A stretch of DNA of 64,000 nucleotides from Streptomyces katrae (lineage in GTDB: Bacteria > Actinomycetota > Actinomycetes > Streptomycetales > Streptomycetaceae), in assembly GCF_002028425.1 (NCBI RefSeq), contig NZ_CP020042.1:2790001-2854000 (forward strand), given 5' to 3'. The position numbers and the translations under genes were made by a program. The notes under the pieces were generated by a model. That model was not told where the DNA came from and ran no database searches. It worked only from the letters and a program-made list of their open reading frames with translations. The first letter of the stretch is position 1, and each line of letters begins with the position of its first letter. Positions 8,124 to 15,986 of this stretch are shown piece after piece.

Positions 8124-8179
8124 GGCGCCGGAGGTCGCCACGGGGCCGGCTCAGGCCGGCGCCACGGACCTCCGGCGCC
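8124..8179. terminator. Bidirectional terminator hairpin
   Basis: GGCGCCGGAGGTC (8124-8136) pairs perfectly with 8167-8179, and the loop contains a second GCCGGC/GCCGGC hairpin. It sits between the convergent ends of the MarR gene (8069) and the small membrane protein gene (8217). No T-run, as is common in Streptomyces. Confidence 0.65.
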
Positions 8180-8216
8180 CGGAAGTGCTGGAGTGCTGGA
8201 ACCGCCCGGGGGCGGG

Positions 8217-8456
8217 TCAGCCCTGCTTCTGCTGCTTGCGCGACTGGTCGCCGACCATCACGAGACCCGCGATGATCAGGAAGATCACGATCGGCAGGCC
8301 CACGTAGAGGCCGAGCGTCTCGCCGATGCTCAGCCCCTTGCCCGGGTCGTCGCCGTCGTCGCGGCTGAGCGCGAGGGCGGGAGACGTCATCAGCAGCATC
8401 ATCAGCGTCGTTCCGGCCGAGACGGCGCCGGCGCGCAGAGCGTTCTTCTTGTCCAC
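8217..8456 (-). CDS. Small exported single-pass membrane protein
   Basis: 79 residues from the GTG at 8456 (VDKKNALRAGAVSAGTT). Residues 8-30 form a signal-peptide-like stretch ending in SPALALS. A polar Asp-rich segment (SRDDGDDPGKG) follows, then a transmembrane helix at about 45-68 (LGLYVGLPIVIFLIIAGLVMV) and a basic tail. It is most likely a small membrane-anchored protein with a short outside loop. Function unknown. It lies 20 bp downstream of malQ on the same strand and may be co-transcribed with it. Confidence 0.75.
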   Translation of the reverse strand: MDKKNALRAGAVSAGTTLMMLLMTSPALALSRDDGDDPGKGLSIGETLGLYVGLPIVIFLIIAGLVMVGDQSRKQQKQG

Positions 8457-8476
8457 GGTGCAAACGTAGCGAACAC

Positions 8477-10471
8477 CTAAAGCGGGCGCGCGCCCGGGGG
8501 TGCCGTACGGGTCCGTGCGCCCTCCCGCACCGCGCTCAGCAGGGCGTTCGCCCGGGGCGAGGCCGTCAGGGCCTCCAGGGTCAGCGGCCGGCCCACCGCG
8601 TCGGCCACCGGCAGCCGCCAGTTGGGGTACTGGTCCCAGGTGCCCGGCAGGTTCTGCGGCCGCCGGTCCCCCACCGCGTCCGGCAGCCAGACGCCGACCA
8701 GCCGGGCGGGCGTGCGCAGCAGGAAGGCGTACAGGGCCCGTACGGCGCCCTCCTCGTCCTTGGCCTCCAGCCCCAGCCCGTCCAGCACCCGCAGCCACTG
8801 CGCGGTGTCGGCGGCGTCCTCGGCCCGCTCCTCCTGCGCCGGGCGGGTCAGCAGGCCCAGCCGGTCGCGGAGTTCGACGTGGGCGCCGGCCAGTTTGGCG
8901 GCGGTGGGCGGCAGGTCGTGGGTGGTCGCGGTGGCCAGGCAGTCGGCGCGCCAGGCCTCCGGGGCCAGCGGCAGCCCGTCCCCGGACCAGTCCCGCTCGA
9001 ACCAGAGCACGGAGGTGCCGAGGATCCCGCGCCGGGCCAGGGCTTGCCGGACGCGGGGTTCGACCGTCCCCAGGTCCTCGCCCACCACGGGCGCCCCCGC
9101 CCGGTGGGCTTCCAGGACCAGCACGGCGAGCATGGCCTCGCCGTCGTAGGAGACGTACGTGCCGTCGGCGGGCGGGGCGCCCTCCGGGATCCACCAGAGC
9201 CGGAACAGGCCCATCACGTGGTCCACGCGCAGCGCGCCCGCATACCGGAACACCCCGCGCAGCAGGGCCCGGAAGGGGGCGTACGCCGTCCCCTCCAGGA
9301 CGTCGGGCCGCCAGGGCGGCAGCCCCCAGTCCTGGCCGCGGGCGTTGAAGGCGTCCGGCGGGGCGCCGACGGAGACGGACCGGGCGTGGAGGGAGCCGTG
9401 GCGGGCGTCGGAGCCCTCGGGGTGCACGCCGACGGCCAGGTCGTGGACGATGCCGACCTCCATCCCGGCCTCCCGGGCGGCCCGCTGGGCGGCGGTCAGC
9501 TGGGTGTCCGTCAGCCAGACCAGCCAGGCGTGGAAGTCGGCCCGCTCCTCGGGGTCCTCCCCGGCGACGGCCGCGCACCAGGCGGCGTGCAGGTCGAGCC
9601 CCTGGCCCTGGGCGGCGCGGTACGCCCGGTAGGCGGCCTCACGGGCGGGGGTGCGCGGGACGGCGTACAGCAGTTCCAGGGCGGCCCGCTTCAGGGCCCA
9701 CACGGCGTCCCGGTCGATCAGGGCGCCCTTCTCCAGCACCTCGCGGCGCAGCTCCCCGCCCCGCCCGGCCAGTTCGGCGAGGGCATCGCGGTCCGGGCAG
9801 GCCTCCCATTCGGGCAGGTCCTCGACGCGCAGGTACACCGGGTCGGGGAAGCGGCGGGAGGCCGGCCGGTAGGGAGAGGGGTCGGTCGGGCTGCCGGGGA
9901 CGGCCGAGTGCAGCGGGTTGACCTGGATGAACCCGGCGCCGTGGGTGTCGGCGGCCCAGCGGGCCAGTTCCGCGAGGTCGCCGAGGTCGCCCATGCCCCA
10001 GGAGCGCTCCGAGAGCAGGGAGTACAGCTGGACGAGCAGCCCGTGGGCCCGCTCGGGCGCCGCCGGTGCCCGGTCCGGGGCCACGATGAGGGTGGCCCCG
10101 GCGGTACGGCCGTCGGGGGTCTCGGCGGTCAGCCGGTGCACCCCGAGGGGCAGGCGCGGGTCCCACGCCGCCTCCCCGGCACCGTCCTCCAGGGTCACCC
10201 GCAGCCGGGTCCCGGGCGGCAGCCCGGTCAGGGCCGCGGGGGCGGGCTCTCCCCGCCACTGGACCAGGGTCGGCGGCAGCAGCCGCCCGGCCGCCTCCCG
10301 TTCGGCGGAGTCCGCCAGCCGCCGGGCGTCCTCGGGGGTGCCGGCGGGGACGCCGATCAGGCCGAGTACGGCGCGGACCGTGGCCGGCGGCACCTGGACG
10401 GTGACGTCCTCGGCGGGCTGGTAGGTGGTGGCGACGCCGTGGTGGGCCGCGAGCCGGGCGAGGTCGTCCAT
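8477..10471 (-). CDS. malQ: 4-alpha-glucanotransferase (amylomaltase, GH77)
   Basis: 664 residues from the ATG at 10471; a second ATG two codons upstream (10477) is less well placed relative to AAGG. The enzyme transfers alpha-1,4-glucan segments between malto-oligosaccharides in the cytoplasm. GH77 motifs are clear: ERSWGMGDLGDLAELARWA near the N-terminal side, LRVDHVMGLFRLWWIP with the nucleophilic Asp, VVGEDLGTVEP with the acid/base Glu, and TTHDLPPTAAKLAG with the third acidic residue. The extra N-terminal domain of about 150 residues is usual for actinobacterial MalQ. A small ORF ends 25 bp upstream. Confidence 0.95.
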   Translation of the reverse strand: MDDLARLAAHHGVATTYQPAEDVTVQVPPATVRAVLGLIGVPAGTPEDARRLADSAEREAAGRLLPPTLVQWRGEPAPAALTGLPPGTRLRVTLEDGAGEAAWDPRLPLGVHRLTAETPDGRTAGATLIVAPDRAPAAPERAHGLLVQLYSLLSERSWGMGDLGDLAELARWAADTHGAGFIQVNPLHSAVPGSPTDPSPYRPASRRFPDPVYLRVEDLPEWEACPDRDALAELAGRGGELRREVLEKGALIDRDAVWALKRAALELLYAVPRTPAREAAYRAYRAAQGQGLDLHAAWCAAVAGEDPEERADFHAWLVWLTDTQLTAAQRAAREAGMEVGIVHDLAVGVHPEGSDARHGSLHARSVSVGAPPDAFNARGQDWGLPPWRPDVLEGTAYAPFRALLRGVFRYAGALRVDHVMGLFRLWWIPEGAPPADGTYVSYDGEAMLAVLVLEAHRAGAPVVGEDLGTVEPRVRQALARRGILGTSVLWFERDWSGDGLPLAPEAWRADCLATATTHDLPPTAAKLAGAHVELRDRLGLLTRPAQEERAEDAADTAQWLRVLDGLGLEAKDEEGAVRALYAFLLRTPARLVGVWLPDAVGDRRPQNLPGTWDQYPNWRLPVADAVGRPLTLEALTASPRANALLSAVREGARTRTAPPGARPL

Positions 10472-10496
10472 CTGCATCCTTGGGGGTGGGAGGGGG

Positions 10497-10727
10497 CTAG
10501 GAAACCGCCTCGCTCGTCAGCGGGGCCTCGTGCACGAGCGGGGTCTCGCTGGTCAGCGGGGCGTACGCCGAGCCGGGCAGCGGCGTTTCACTGGTCAGCG
10601 GGGCGTCCGCACACCCGGACAACGGGGACGCGGCTCCCGGGGGCACGTCCGCGGGGCCCGACTGCACGGGCAGGTGGGCGAGCGGGGCACGGCTGCGGGC
10701 GGCGGGCGGCGCGGTGCGGGGTTTCAT
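10497..10727 (-). CDS. Small hypothetical protein with a repeated APLTSE motif
   Basis: 76 residues from the ATG at 10727, preceded by GAGGGAG at 5-6 nt, a good ribosome binding site. It is Ala/Pro-rich and ends with three copies of APLTSE (ADAPLTSETPL, AYAPLTSETPL, HEAPLTSEA). There is no hydrophobic segment. The stop is 25 bp before malQ, suggesting co-transcription. I do not recognise a family. It could be a genuine short protein or a leader ORF; the repeats and the ribosome binding site favour translation. Confidence 0.45.
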   Translation of the reverse strand: MKPRTAPPAARSRAPLAHLPVQSGPADVPPGAASPLSGCADAPLTSETPLPGSAYAPLTSETPLVHEAPLTSEAVS

Positions 10728-10955
10728 GGGGGCTCCCTCGTACGTGCTTCGGGCCGGTGCTCCGGACCCGGCTGGTCCGGCGGATCCGCCCATGCAACAC
10801 CTGCGCCGGACACCGCAGCCATACCCAGTCCGGGGCACCGCATTCCTGGCCGATCTTGGTCAGATCGCCCCACCCGCATTGACACTTCAGCCGCACGGGT
10901 GGTGGGCTCGGGCTCATTCGTACGGACGGGGGACGGCTCGGGACGGGGAGGCTCC

Positions 10956-13900
10956 GTGCAGCTCAGGGGCAGGAAGCGGACCACCGCCGCGGCGGTGGCC
11001 GTCATAGGCTCGCTGCTGGGCGGGGCGGCGGCCTCGGTCCCCGAGGGCATGCTGGCCGCCACGCCCAAGTCCCCGGCGGTGCCGCGCCCCGACGGCGGGG
11101 CCGCCGCCGTGGCCTCCGGTGGCCCGGGACCGCTCCTCGACCCGGCCTACGACGTTCCCCGAGCCCCCGCCGAGGGCCCCGCTGTGTGGCCGCGGCCGCA
11201 GTCGGCGCACGCCGACCCGGCCCGGGAGGTGCCGGTCGCGGCGGAGGCCGTGCTGGTGGCGCCGGAGGGCGTGGACCCGTACGCCGTGGACGTCGTGCGC
11301 ACCGCCCTGCGCGCGGCCGGCGTACGGACGCTGCACGACCGGCCGCCGGGGGCGGTGCTGCCCGAAGGGGCCCTCGTCGTACGGCTCCAGGGGGCGGACG
11401 CGGAGGCCGCGCTGCTGGCGCTCGGCGCGGCGCCGGCCGGGGACCTGCCCGAGGGCGGCTACCGGCTGGCGGTGGGCAGGACCGGCGGCCGGGACACGGT
11501 CGCGCTGGCCGGGGTGGGCGGGGACGGGCTGTTCCACGCCGCGCAGACGCTGCGTCAGCTGCTGGCGGCCGGGGGCGGGAAGGTGCCCGGCATGCTGGTG
11601 CGGGACTGGCCCACGGCGCGGGTGCGCGGGGTCACCGAGGGGTTCTACGGGCAGCCGTGGAGCCGGCAGCAGAGGCTCGCACAGCTGGACTTCCTGGGCC
11701 GCACCAAGCAGAACCGGCTGCTGCTGGCGCCCGGTGACGACCCGTACCGCACGACGGCCTGGCGCGAGGAGTACCCGGCGGCGGCTCAGGAGGAGTTCCG
11801 GGCGCTGGCCGAGCGGGCCCGCGCCAACCACGTGACGCTGGGCTGGGCGGTGTCCCCGGGGCAGTCCATGTGCCTGGCCTCGGCGGAGAACCGGGCGGCG
11901 CTGCTGCGCAAGGTCGACGCCATGTGGGACCTGGGGTTCCGGGCCTTCCAGCTGCAGTTCCAGGACGTCAGCTACGCCGAGTGGGGCTGCCGGGCCGACC
12001 GGGTGCGGTACGGGACGGGCCCGGTGGCGGCGGCGAAGGCGCACGCGGAGGTCGCGGGCGACCTCGCGGCGCACCTGGCCGAGCGGCATCCGGGGGCGGT
12101 TCCGCTGTCGCTGCTGCCGACCGAGTACTTCCAGGACGGCGCCACCGCCTACCGGACGACCCTGGCCCAGGCCCTGGATCCGCGGGTGGAGGTGGCCTGG
12201 ACGGGCGTGGGCGTGGTGCCGCGCACCATCACGGGCAAGGAGCTGGCCGGGGCGCGGTCCGCGCTCGGGCACCCGCTGGTGACGATGGACAACTACCCGG
12301 TCAACGACTGGGACCCGGAGCGCATCTTCCTCGGCCCGTACGCCGGCCGCGATCCGGCGGTGGCGAGCGGTTCGGCGGCGGTGCTGGCCAACGCGATGCC
12401 GCAGGGCACCTTGTCGCGGATCCCGCTGTTCACGGCGGCCGACTACGCCTGGAACCCGACCGGGTACCGGCCCGGGGAGTCCTGGGCGGCGGCGGTGCGC
12501 GACCTGTCGGGCCCGGACCAGCGGACCCGGGCGGCGCTGGCCGCACTGGCCGGGAACACGGCCTCCTCGGGGCTGAAGCTGGAGGAGTCGGCGTACCTGA
12601 AGCCGCTGGTGGAGGAGTTCTGGCGGGCCCGCGCGGCCGGGGACAAGGCCGCGGGCGAACGGCTCCGGGCGGCGTTCACGGTGCTGCGGGAGGCCCCGGC
12701 GCGGCTGCCCGGCCTCTCCGGGGAGGCGGGGCCCTGGCTGGAGCGGCTCTCGCGGTACGGGGCGGCGGGCGAGCTGGCGGTGGACCTGCTGCGCGCGCAG
12801 TCCCGGGGTGACGGGGCGGCGGCCTGGCAGGCCTCGCGGGACCTGGCGGCGGCGCGCAGCGCGCTGGCGGAGCAGGACGGGGTACAGGTGGACGCCTCGG
12901 TGCTCGACCCGTTCCTGGCGAAGGCGGCGGCGGAGTCGGACGCCTGGACCGGCGCGTCCCGGCCCGCCGGTACGGTGCGGCGCGAGCCCGGCTCGTGGAC
13001 CGTGACGCTGGAGGAGCCGCGGCCGCTCGCGGCCGTCACGGTGATGACGGACCCGCTGGCGCCCGGGTCGCGGGGCGCGGCGGTGGAGGTGCGGGTCCCG
13101 GGCGAGGGCTGGCGGCGGATCGGTGAGGCGTCGGGGTCCGGGTGGACCCAGGCCGACGCGGGCGGGGTACGGGCGGACGCGGTACGGCTGTCGTGGCCGG
13201 GCGAGGCCCCGGTGGTCCACCAGGTGGTCCCGTGGTTCGCGGACGACCCGCAGGCCGGGTTCGAACTGGCCGGTGGGGGCGGGGTGGACGTGGAGGCCGG
13301 CGGGGCCGCGCGCACGGTGACGGCCGAACTGTCGGCGGTCCGGCCCGGCGAGGTCCGTGGCGCGCTCACCCTGTCGGGGCCGGCACCGGCGGGCATCGAG
13401 GTCCGCCTCCCGGGCGAGGTCACGCTCCCGCGCGGGGGCCGGCTCTCACTGCCGGTGGAGGTCCGCCTCCCGGCGTCCACTCCGCTGGGCACGTACGCGA
13501 TCCCCCTCGCCTTCGACGGCCAGGTGCGCACGCTGACGGTCCGGGCGGTCCCGCGCACGGGCGGCCCGGACCTGCTGCGCACGGCCCGGGTCACGTCCTC
13601 GGGGGACGAGTCGGCGCGCTTCCCCGCGTCGGCGGCGGTGGACGGCTCGGAGCTGACCCGGTGGTCCTCGAAGCCGGTGGACGGGGCGTGGTGGCGGGCG
13701 GAGCTGGCCGCACCGGCCCGGATCGGAGTGCTGACCCTGCACTGGCAGGAGGCGTACGCGTCGGCGTACCGGGTCGAGACCTCGTCGGACGGGGTCACCT
13801 GGCGGCCGGCCGCCACCGTCTCCTCCCGGGGAGGCACGGACACCCTGCGCCTGGACCCCGCCGCGGACACCCGCTTCCTCCGCGTCACCTGCGACCGGCG

Positions 13901-13958
13901 CGCGACCCCGTACGGATGCAGCCTCTGGTCGGCGACGGCCTTCGCGGTGGTGCCGTAG
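10956..13958 (+). CDS. Secreted GH84-type beta-N-acetylglucosaminidase with C-terminal F5/8C (CBM32) domain
   Basis: 1000 residues from the GTG at 10956, with GGGAGG 5 nt upstream. Order: signal peptide (1-35), a GH20b/GH84 N-terminal alpha/beta domain (about 75-215), a GH84 barrel (about 218-510), a helical segment, an NEW3-like beta domain (about 780-870), and an F5/8 type C sugar-binding domain (about 873-1000). Barrel landmarks match GH84: VTEGFYGQPWS, VEVAWTGVGVVP, MDNYPVNDW, TAADYAWNP. At the catalytic Asp-Asp pair the sequence reads QFQDV (Gln336, Asp337), so the residue that normally polarises the substrate acetamide is Gln. It probably acts outside the cell on GlcNAc-containing glycans. 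It is next to malQ and HNH genes but not in an operon with them. Confidence 0.88.
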   Translation: MQLRGRKRTTAAAVAVIGSLLGGAAASVPEGMLAATPKSPAVPRPDGGAAAVASGGPGPLLDPAYDVPRAPAEGPAVWPRPQSAHADPAREVPVAAEAVLVAPEGVDPYAVDVVRTALRAAGVRTLHDRPPGAVLPEGALVVRLQGADAEAALLALGAAPAGDLPEGGYRLAVGRTGGRDTVALAGVGGDGLFHAAQTLRQLLAAGGGKVPGMLVRDWPTARVRGVTEGFYGQPWSRQQRLAQLDFLGRTKQNRLLLAPGDDPYRTTAWREEYPAAAQEEFRALAERARANHVTLGWAVSPGQSMCLASAENRAALLRKVDAMWDLGFRAFQLQFQDVSYAEWGCRADRVRYGTGPVAAAKAHAEVAGDLAAHLAERHPGAVPLSLLPTEYFQDGATAYRTTLAQALDPRVEVAWTGVGVVPRTITGKELAGARSALGHPLVTMDNYPVNDWDPERIFLGPYAGRDPAVASGSAAVLANAMPQGTLSRIPLFTAADYAWNPTGYRPGESWAAAVRDLSGPDQRTRAALAALAGNTASSGLKLEESAYLKPLVEEFWRARAAGDKAAGERLRAAFTVLREAPARLPGLSGEAGPWLERLSRYGAAGELAVDLLRAQSRGDGAAAWQASRDLAAARSALAEQDGVQVDASVLDPFLAKAAAESDAWTGASRPAGTVRREPGSWTVTLEEPRPLAAVTVMTDPLAPGSRGAAVEVRVPGEGWRRIGEASGSGWTQADAGGVRADAVRLSWPGEAPVVHQVVPWFADDPQAGFELAGGGGVDVEAGGAARTVTAELSAVRPGEVRGALTLSGPAPAGIEVRLPGEVTLPRGGRLSLPVEVRLPASTPLGTYAIPLAFDGQVRTLTVRAVPRTGGPDLLRTARVTSSGDESARFPASAAVDGSELTRWSSKPVDGAWWRAELAAPARIGVLTLHWQEAYASAYRVETSSDGVTWRPAATVSSRGGTDTLRLDPAADTRFLRVTCDRRATPYGCSLWSATAFAVVP

Positions 13959-13967
13959 CGAGGGCCG

Positions 13968-13997
13968 CGGGGTGCCGCCGCGCGCGGCGGCACCCCG
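13968..13997. terminator. Perfect 30-bp palindrome, bidirectional terminator
   Basis: CGGGGTGCCGCCGCG (13968-13982) is followed at once by its exact complement (13983-13997). It fills the gap between the convergent GH84 and HNH genes and abuts the HNH stop codon. It serves as a bidirectional terminator by position. Confidence 0.75.
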
Positions 13998-14543
13998 TCA
14001 GGAAGCGGCGGCGACCCCCACCCCGATGCGCTCCAGCGCGTCTTCCGCGCCGTACGGCTGGAGGTACGGCATCCACCGCGGGTCCCGGTGCCCCGTCCCG
14101 ATGATCCGCCACGCCAGCCCCGACGGCGGGGCCGGCTGGTGCCTCAGCCTCCACCCCAGTTCCAGCAGGTGGCGGTCCGCCTTGACGTGGTTGCAGCGCC
14201 GGCAGGCGGCAACCACGTTGTCCCAGGCGTGCTGGCCACCCCGGCTGCGCGGGATCACGTGGTCCACGCTCGTCGCGACGGCCCCGCAGTACATGCAGCG
14301 GCCGCCGTCGCGGGCGAACAGCGCGCGGCGGGTGAGTGGAACGGGCCCCCGGTAGGGGACCCGCACGAAGCGCTTGAGCCGGACCACGCTGGGAGCGGGG
14401 ACGGCCTGTGTCGCGCTGTGCAGGAAGGCGCCGGATTCCTCGAGGGAGATGGCCTTGTTCTCCAGGACGAGGACGAGCGCGCGGCGGAGCGGTACGACGC
14501 CGAGGGGCTCGTACGACGCGTTGAGGACCAGGACGTGCGGCAC
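13998..14543 (-). CDS. HNH endonuclease family protein
   Basis: 181 residues from the GTG at 14543, with a perfect AAGGAGG six bases upstream. The HNH module is at about 80-125: CMYCG, then SVDHVIPRSRGGQHAWDNVVAAC and CRRCNHVKAD. The four Cys form a zinc knuckle around the H-N-H metal site. The N-terminal segment (VLVLNASYEPLGVVPLRRA) is typical of this widely conserved actinobacterial chromosomal group. It is a predicted DNA endonuclease of unknown target. It is not next to phage or mobile genes, so a housekeeping role is likely. Confidence 0.9.
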   Translation of the reverse strand: MPHVLVLNASYEPLGVVPLRRALVLVLENKAISLEESGAFLHSATQAVPAPSVVRLKRFVRVPYRGPVPLTRRALFARDGGRCMYCGAVATSVDHVIPRSRGGQHAWDNVVAACRRCNHVKADRHLLELGWRLRHQPAPPSGLAWRIIGTGHRDPRWMPYLQPYGAEDALERIGVGVAAAS

Positions 14544-14809
14544 GGACTGCCTCCTTGTACGCCGGCGGCGCGTGGCTCGCGCCGGGACGATCTGTTTTCC
14601 AGTCTCCCCTTACGGCTGGTCGAAACGCCACCACGCGCCGGTAACGGGCCCGAGGTGTTTTCAACCACACTCCCTTCATCCCCAGGTGAGGGCGGTCTCT
14701 CCCTCGAACACGGCAACGAGGTCGGGCCCGAGCCCCGTTAGTGTGGAAGACCTGCCCGTACACCGCGTTCCGTTTCCACGGGCAGGCCGCTATGCCTGGA
14801 GGTTCCCCC

Positions 14810-15871
14810 GTGCCCTCGCCCGCCACCCTGCTCCCGCTGGCAGCGACCGCCACCGACGACGCCGCCGAGAGCGTGACCAACGCCGCGAGCTTCATCGAGG
14901 AGAACTGGGCCACCTGGCTGAGCGTCGGCCTGCGGATCCTGCTGATCATCGTGATCGCGGCCGCGCTCCGTTCGGTCGTGCGCAAGGCGCTGACCAAGCT
15001 GATAAGCCGGATGAACACCAGCGCGGAGGCCGTCGAGGGCACCGCGCTCGGCGGGCTGCTGGTCAATGCCGAGCGGCGGCGCCAGCGTTCCGAGGCGATC
15101 GGTTCGGTGCTGCGCTCGGTGGCCTCGTTCCTGATCCTCGGTACGGCCGCGCTGATGGTGCTGGCGGCACTGAAGATCGATCTGGCGCCGCTGCTGGCGA
15201 GTGCCGGTGTGGCCGGTGTGGCGATCGGTTTCGGTGCCCGCAACCTGGTGACGGACTTCCTGTCCGGCGTGTTCATGATCATGGAGGACCAGTACGGCGT
15301 CGGCGACAAGATCGACGCGGGTGTGGCCTCCGGTGAGGTGATCGAGGTCGGTCTGCGCGTGACCAAGCTGCGCGGCGACAACGGCGAGATCTGGTACGTC
15401 CGCAACGGCGAGATCAAGCGGATCGGCAACCTCAGCCAGGGCTGGGCGACCGCGGGCGTGGCCGTGCAGGTCAAGCCGACCGAGGACCTCGCGCGGCTGC
15501 GCGAGACCCTTCAGGAGGTGGCCGACGCCTTCGCCAAGGAGTCCCCGTGGGACGAGCGCCTGTGGGGCCCGGTGGAGGTGCTGGGGCTGGACGAGGTGCT
15601 GCTGGCCTCGATGACCGTGAAGGTGTCGGCGAAGACGATGCCGGGGCAGCAGTTCGCCGTGGAGCGCGAGCTGCGCTGGCGGATCAAGGAGGCCTTCGAC
15701 GCCGCCGGCATCCGGATCATCGGCGGCCTCCAGGCGGCCGGCGAGGAGGAGGCGGCCGCCGACCCGTCCGCCTCGGTCGCCCCGCCGTCGGTGCTGGCCA
15801 ACCCCGCCTCGCCGCAGTCCCTGGCCACGACCCCGATCCCGCCGCCGGCCGCGCCCCGGCTCCCCAAGTAG
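14810..15871 (+). CDS. MscS-family mechanosensitive ion channel
   Basis: 353 residues from the GTG at 14810, seven bases after GGAGG; an ATG at 14792 is less well placed. Transmembrane segments are at about 35-60 and 95-125. The pore-lining helix and beta domain carry the MscS signature VGVAIGFGARNLVTDFLSGVFMI followed by EDQYGVGDKI. The tail of about 45 residues is Ala/Pro-rich. The channel opens under membrane tension to release solutes on osmotic downshock. It is divergent from the HNH gene and followed by a strong terminator. Confidence 0.93.
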   Translation: MPSPATLLPLAATATDDAAESVTNAASFIEENWATWLSVGLRILLIIVIAAALRSVVRKALTKLISRMNTSAEAVEGTALGGLLVNAERRRQRSEAIGSVLRSVASFLILGTAALMVLAALKIDLAPLLASAGVAGVAIGFGARNLVTDFLSGVFMIMEDQYGVGDKIDAGVASGEVIEVGLRVTKLRGDNGEIWYVRNGEIKRIGNLSQGWATAGVAVQVKPTEDLARLRETLQEVADAFAKESPWDERLWGPVEVLGLDEVLLASMTVKVSAKTMPGQQFAVERELRWRIKEAFDAAGIRIIGGLQAAGEEEAAADPSASVAPPSVLANPASPQSLATTPIPPPAAPRLPK

Positions 15872-15886
15872 TCACGCGGTCCCCGC

Positions 15887-15921
15887 CCGCCCCGCCGGTG
15901 TTCCGGCGGGGCGGTTTCATT
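15887..15921 (+). terminator. Terminator after the MscS gene
   Basis: A 12-bp perfect GC stem (15887-15898 with 15903-15914) with a TGTT loop is followed by TTTCATT. It separates the MscS gene from the csn operon. Confidence 0.85.
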
Positions 15922-15955
15922 GACAGGGCTCAGCAGGCGATAGGAAACTTACCTA
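15920..15955 (+). promoter_or_regulatory. csn operon promoter with CsnR-type operator
   Basis: TTGACA (15920-15925) is a consensus -35. TAGGAAACTTACCTA (15941-15955) is a near-perfect palindrome with one mismatched pair, lying where the -10 and start region should be. From memory, CsnR of Streptomyces binds sequences of the AGG-AAG-TTTCCT type, and this matches on the reverse strand (TAGGTAAGTTTCCTA). The csnR ATG is 32 bp downstream. The layout implies autoregulation of the operon by its first gene. Confidence 0.8.
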
Positions 15956-15986
15956 ACAGTTCGCTTCGGTGAGGGAGAGCCTCGTC

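Noticed and set aside
10851..10867. CGATCT/AGATCG inverted repeat upstream of malQ and GH84 as an operator
   Set aside because: Six-base arms with a five-base gap are too short to separate from chance in a 200-bp region.
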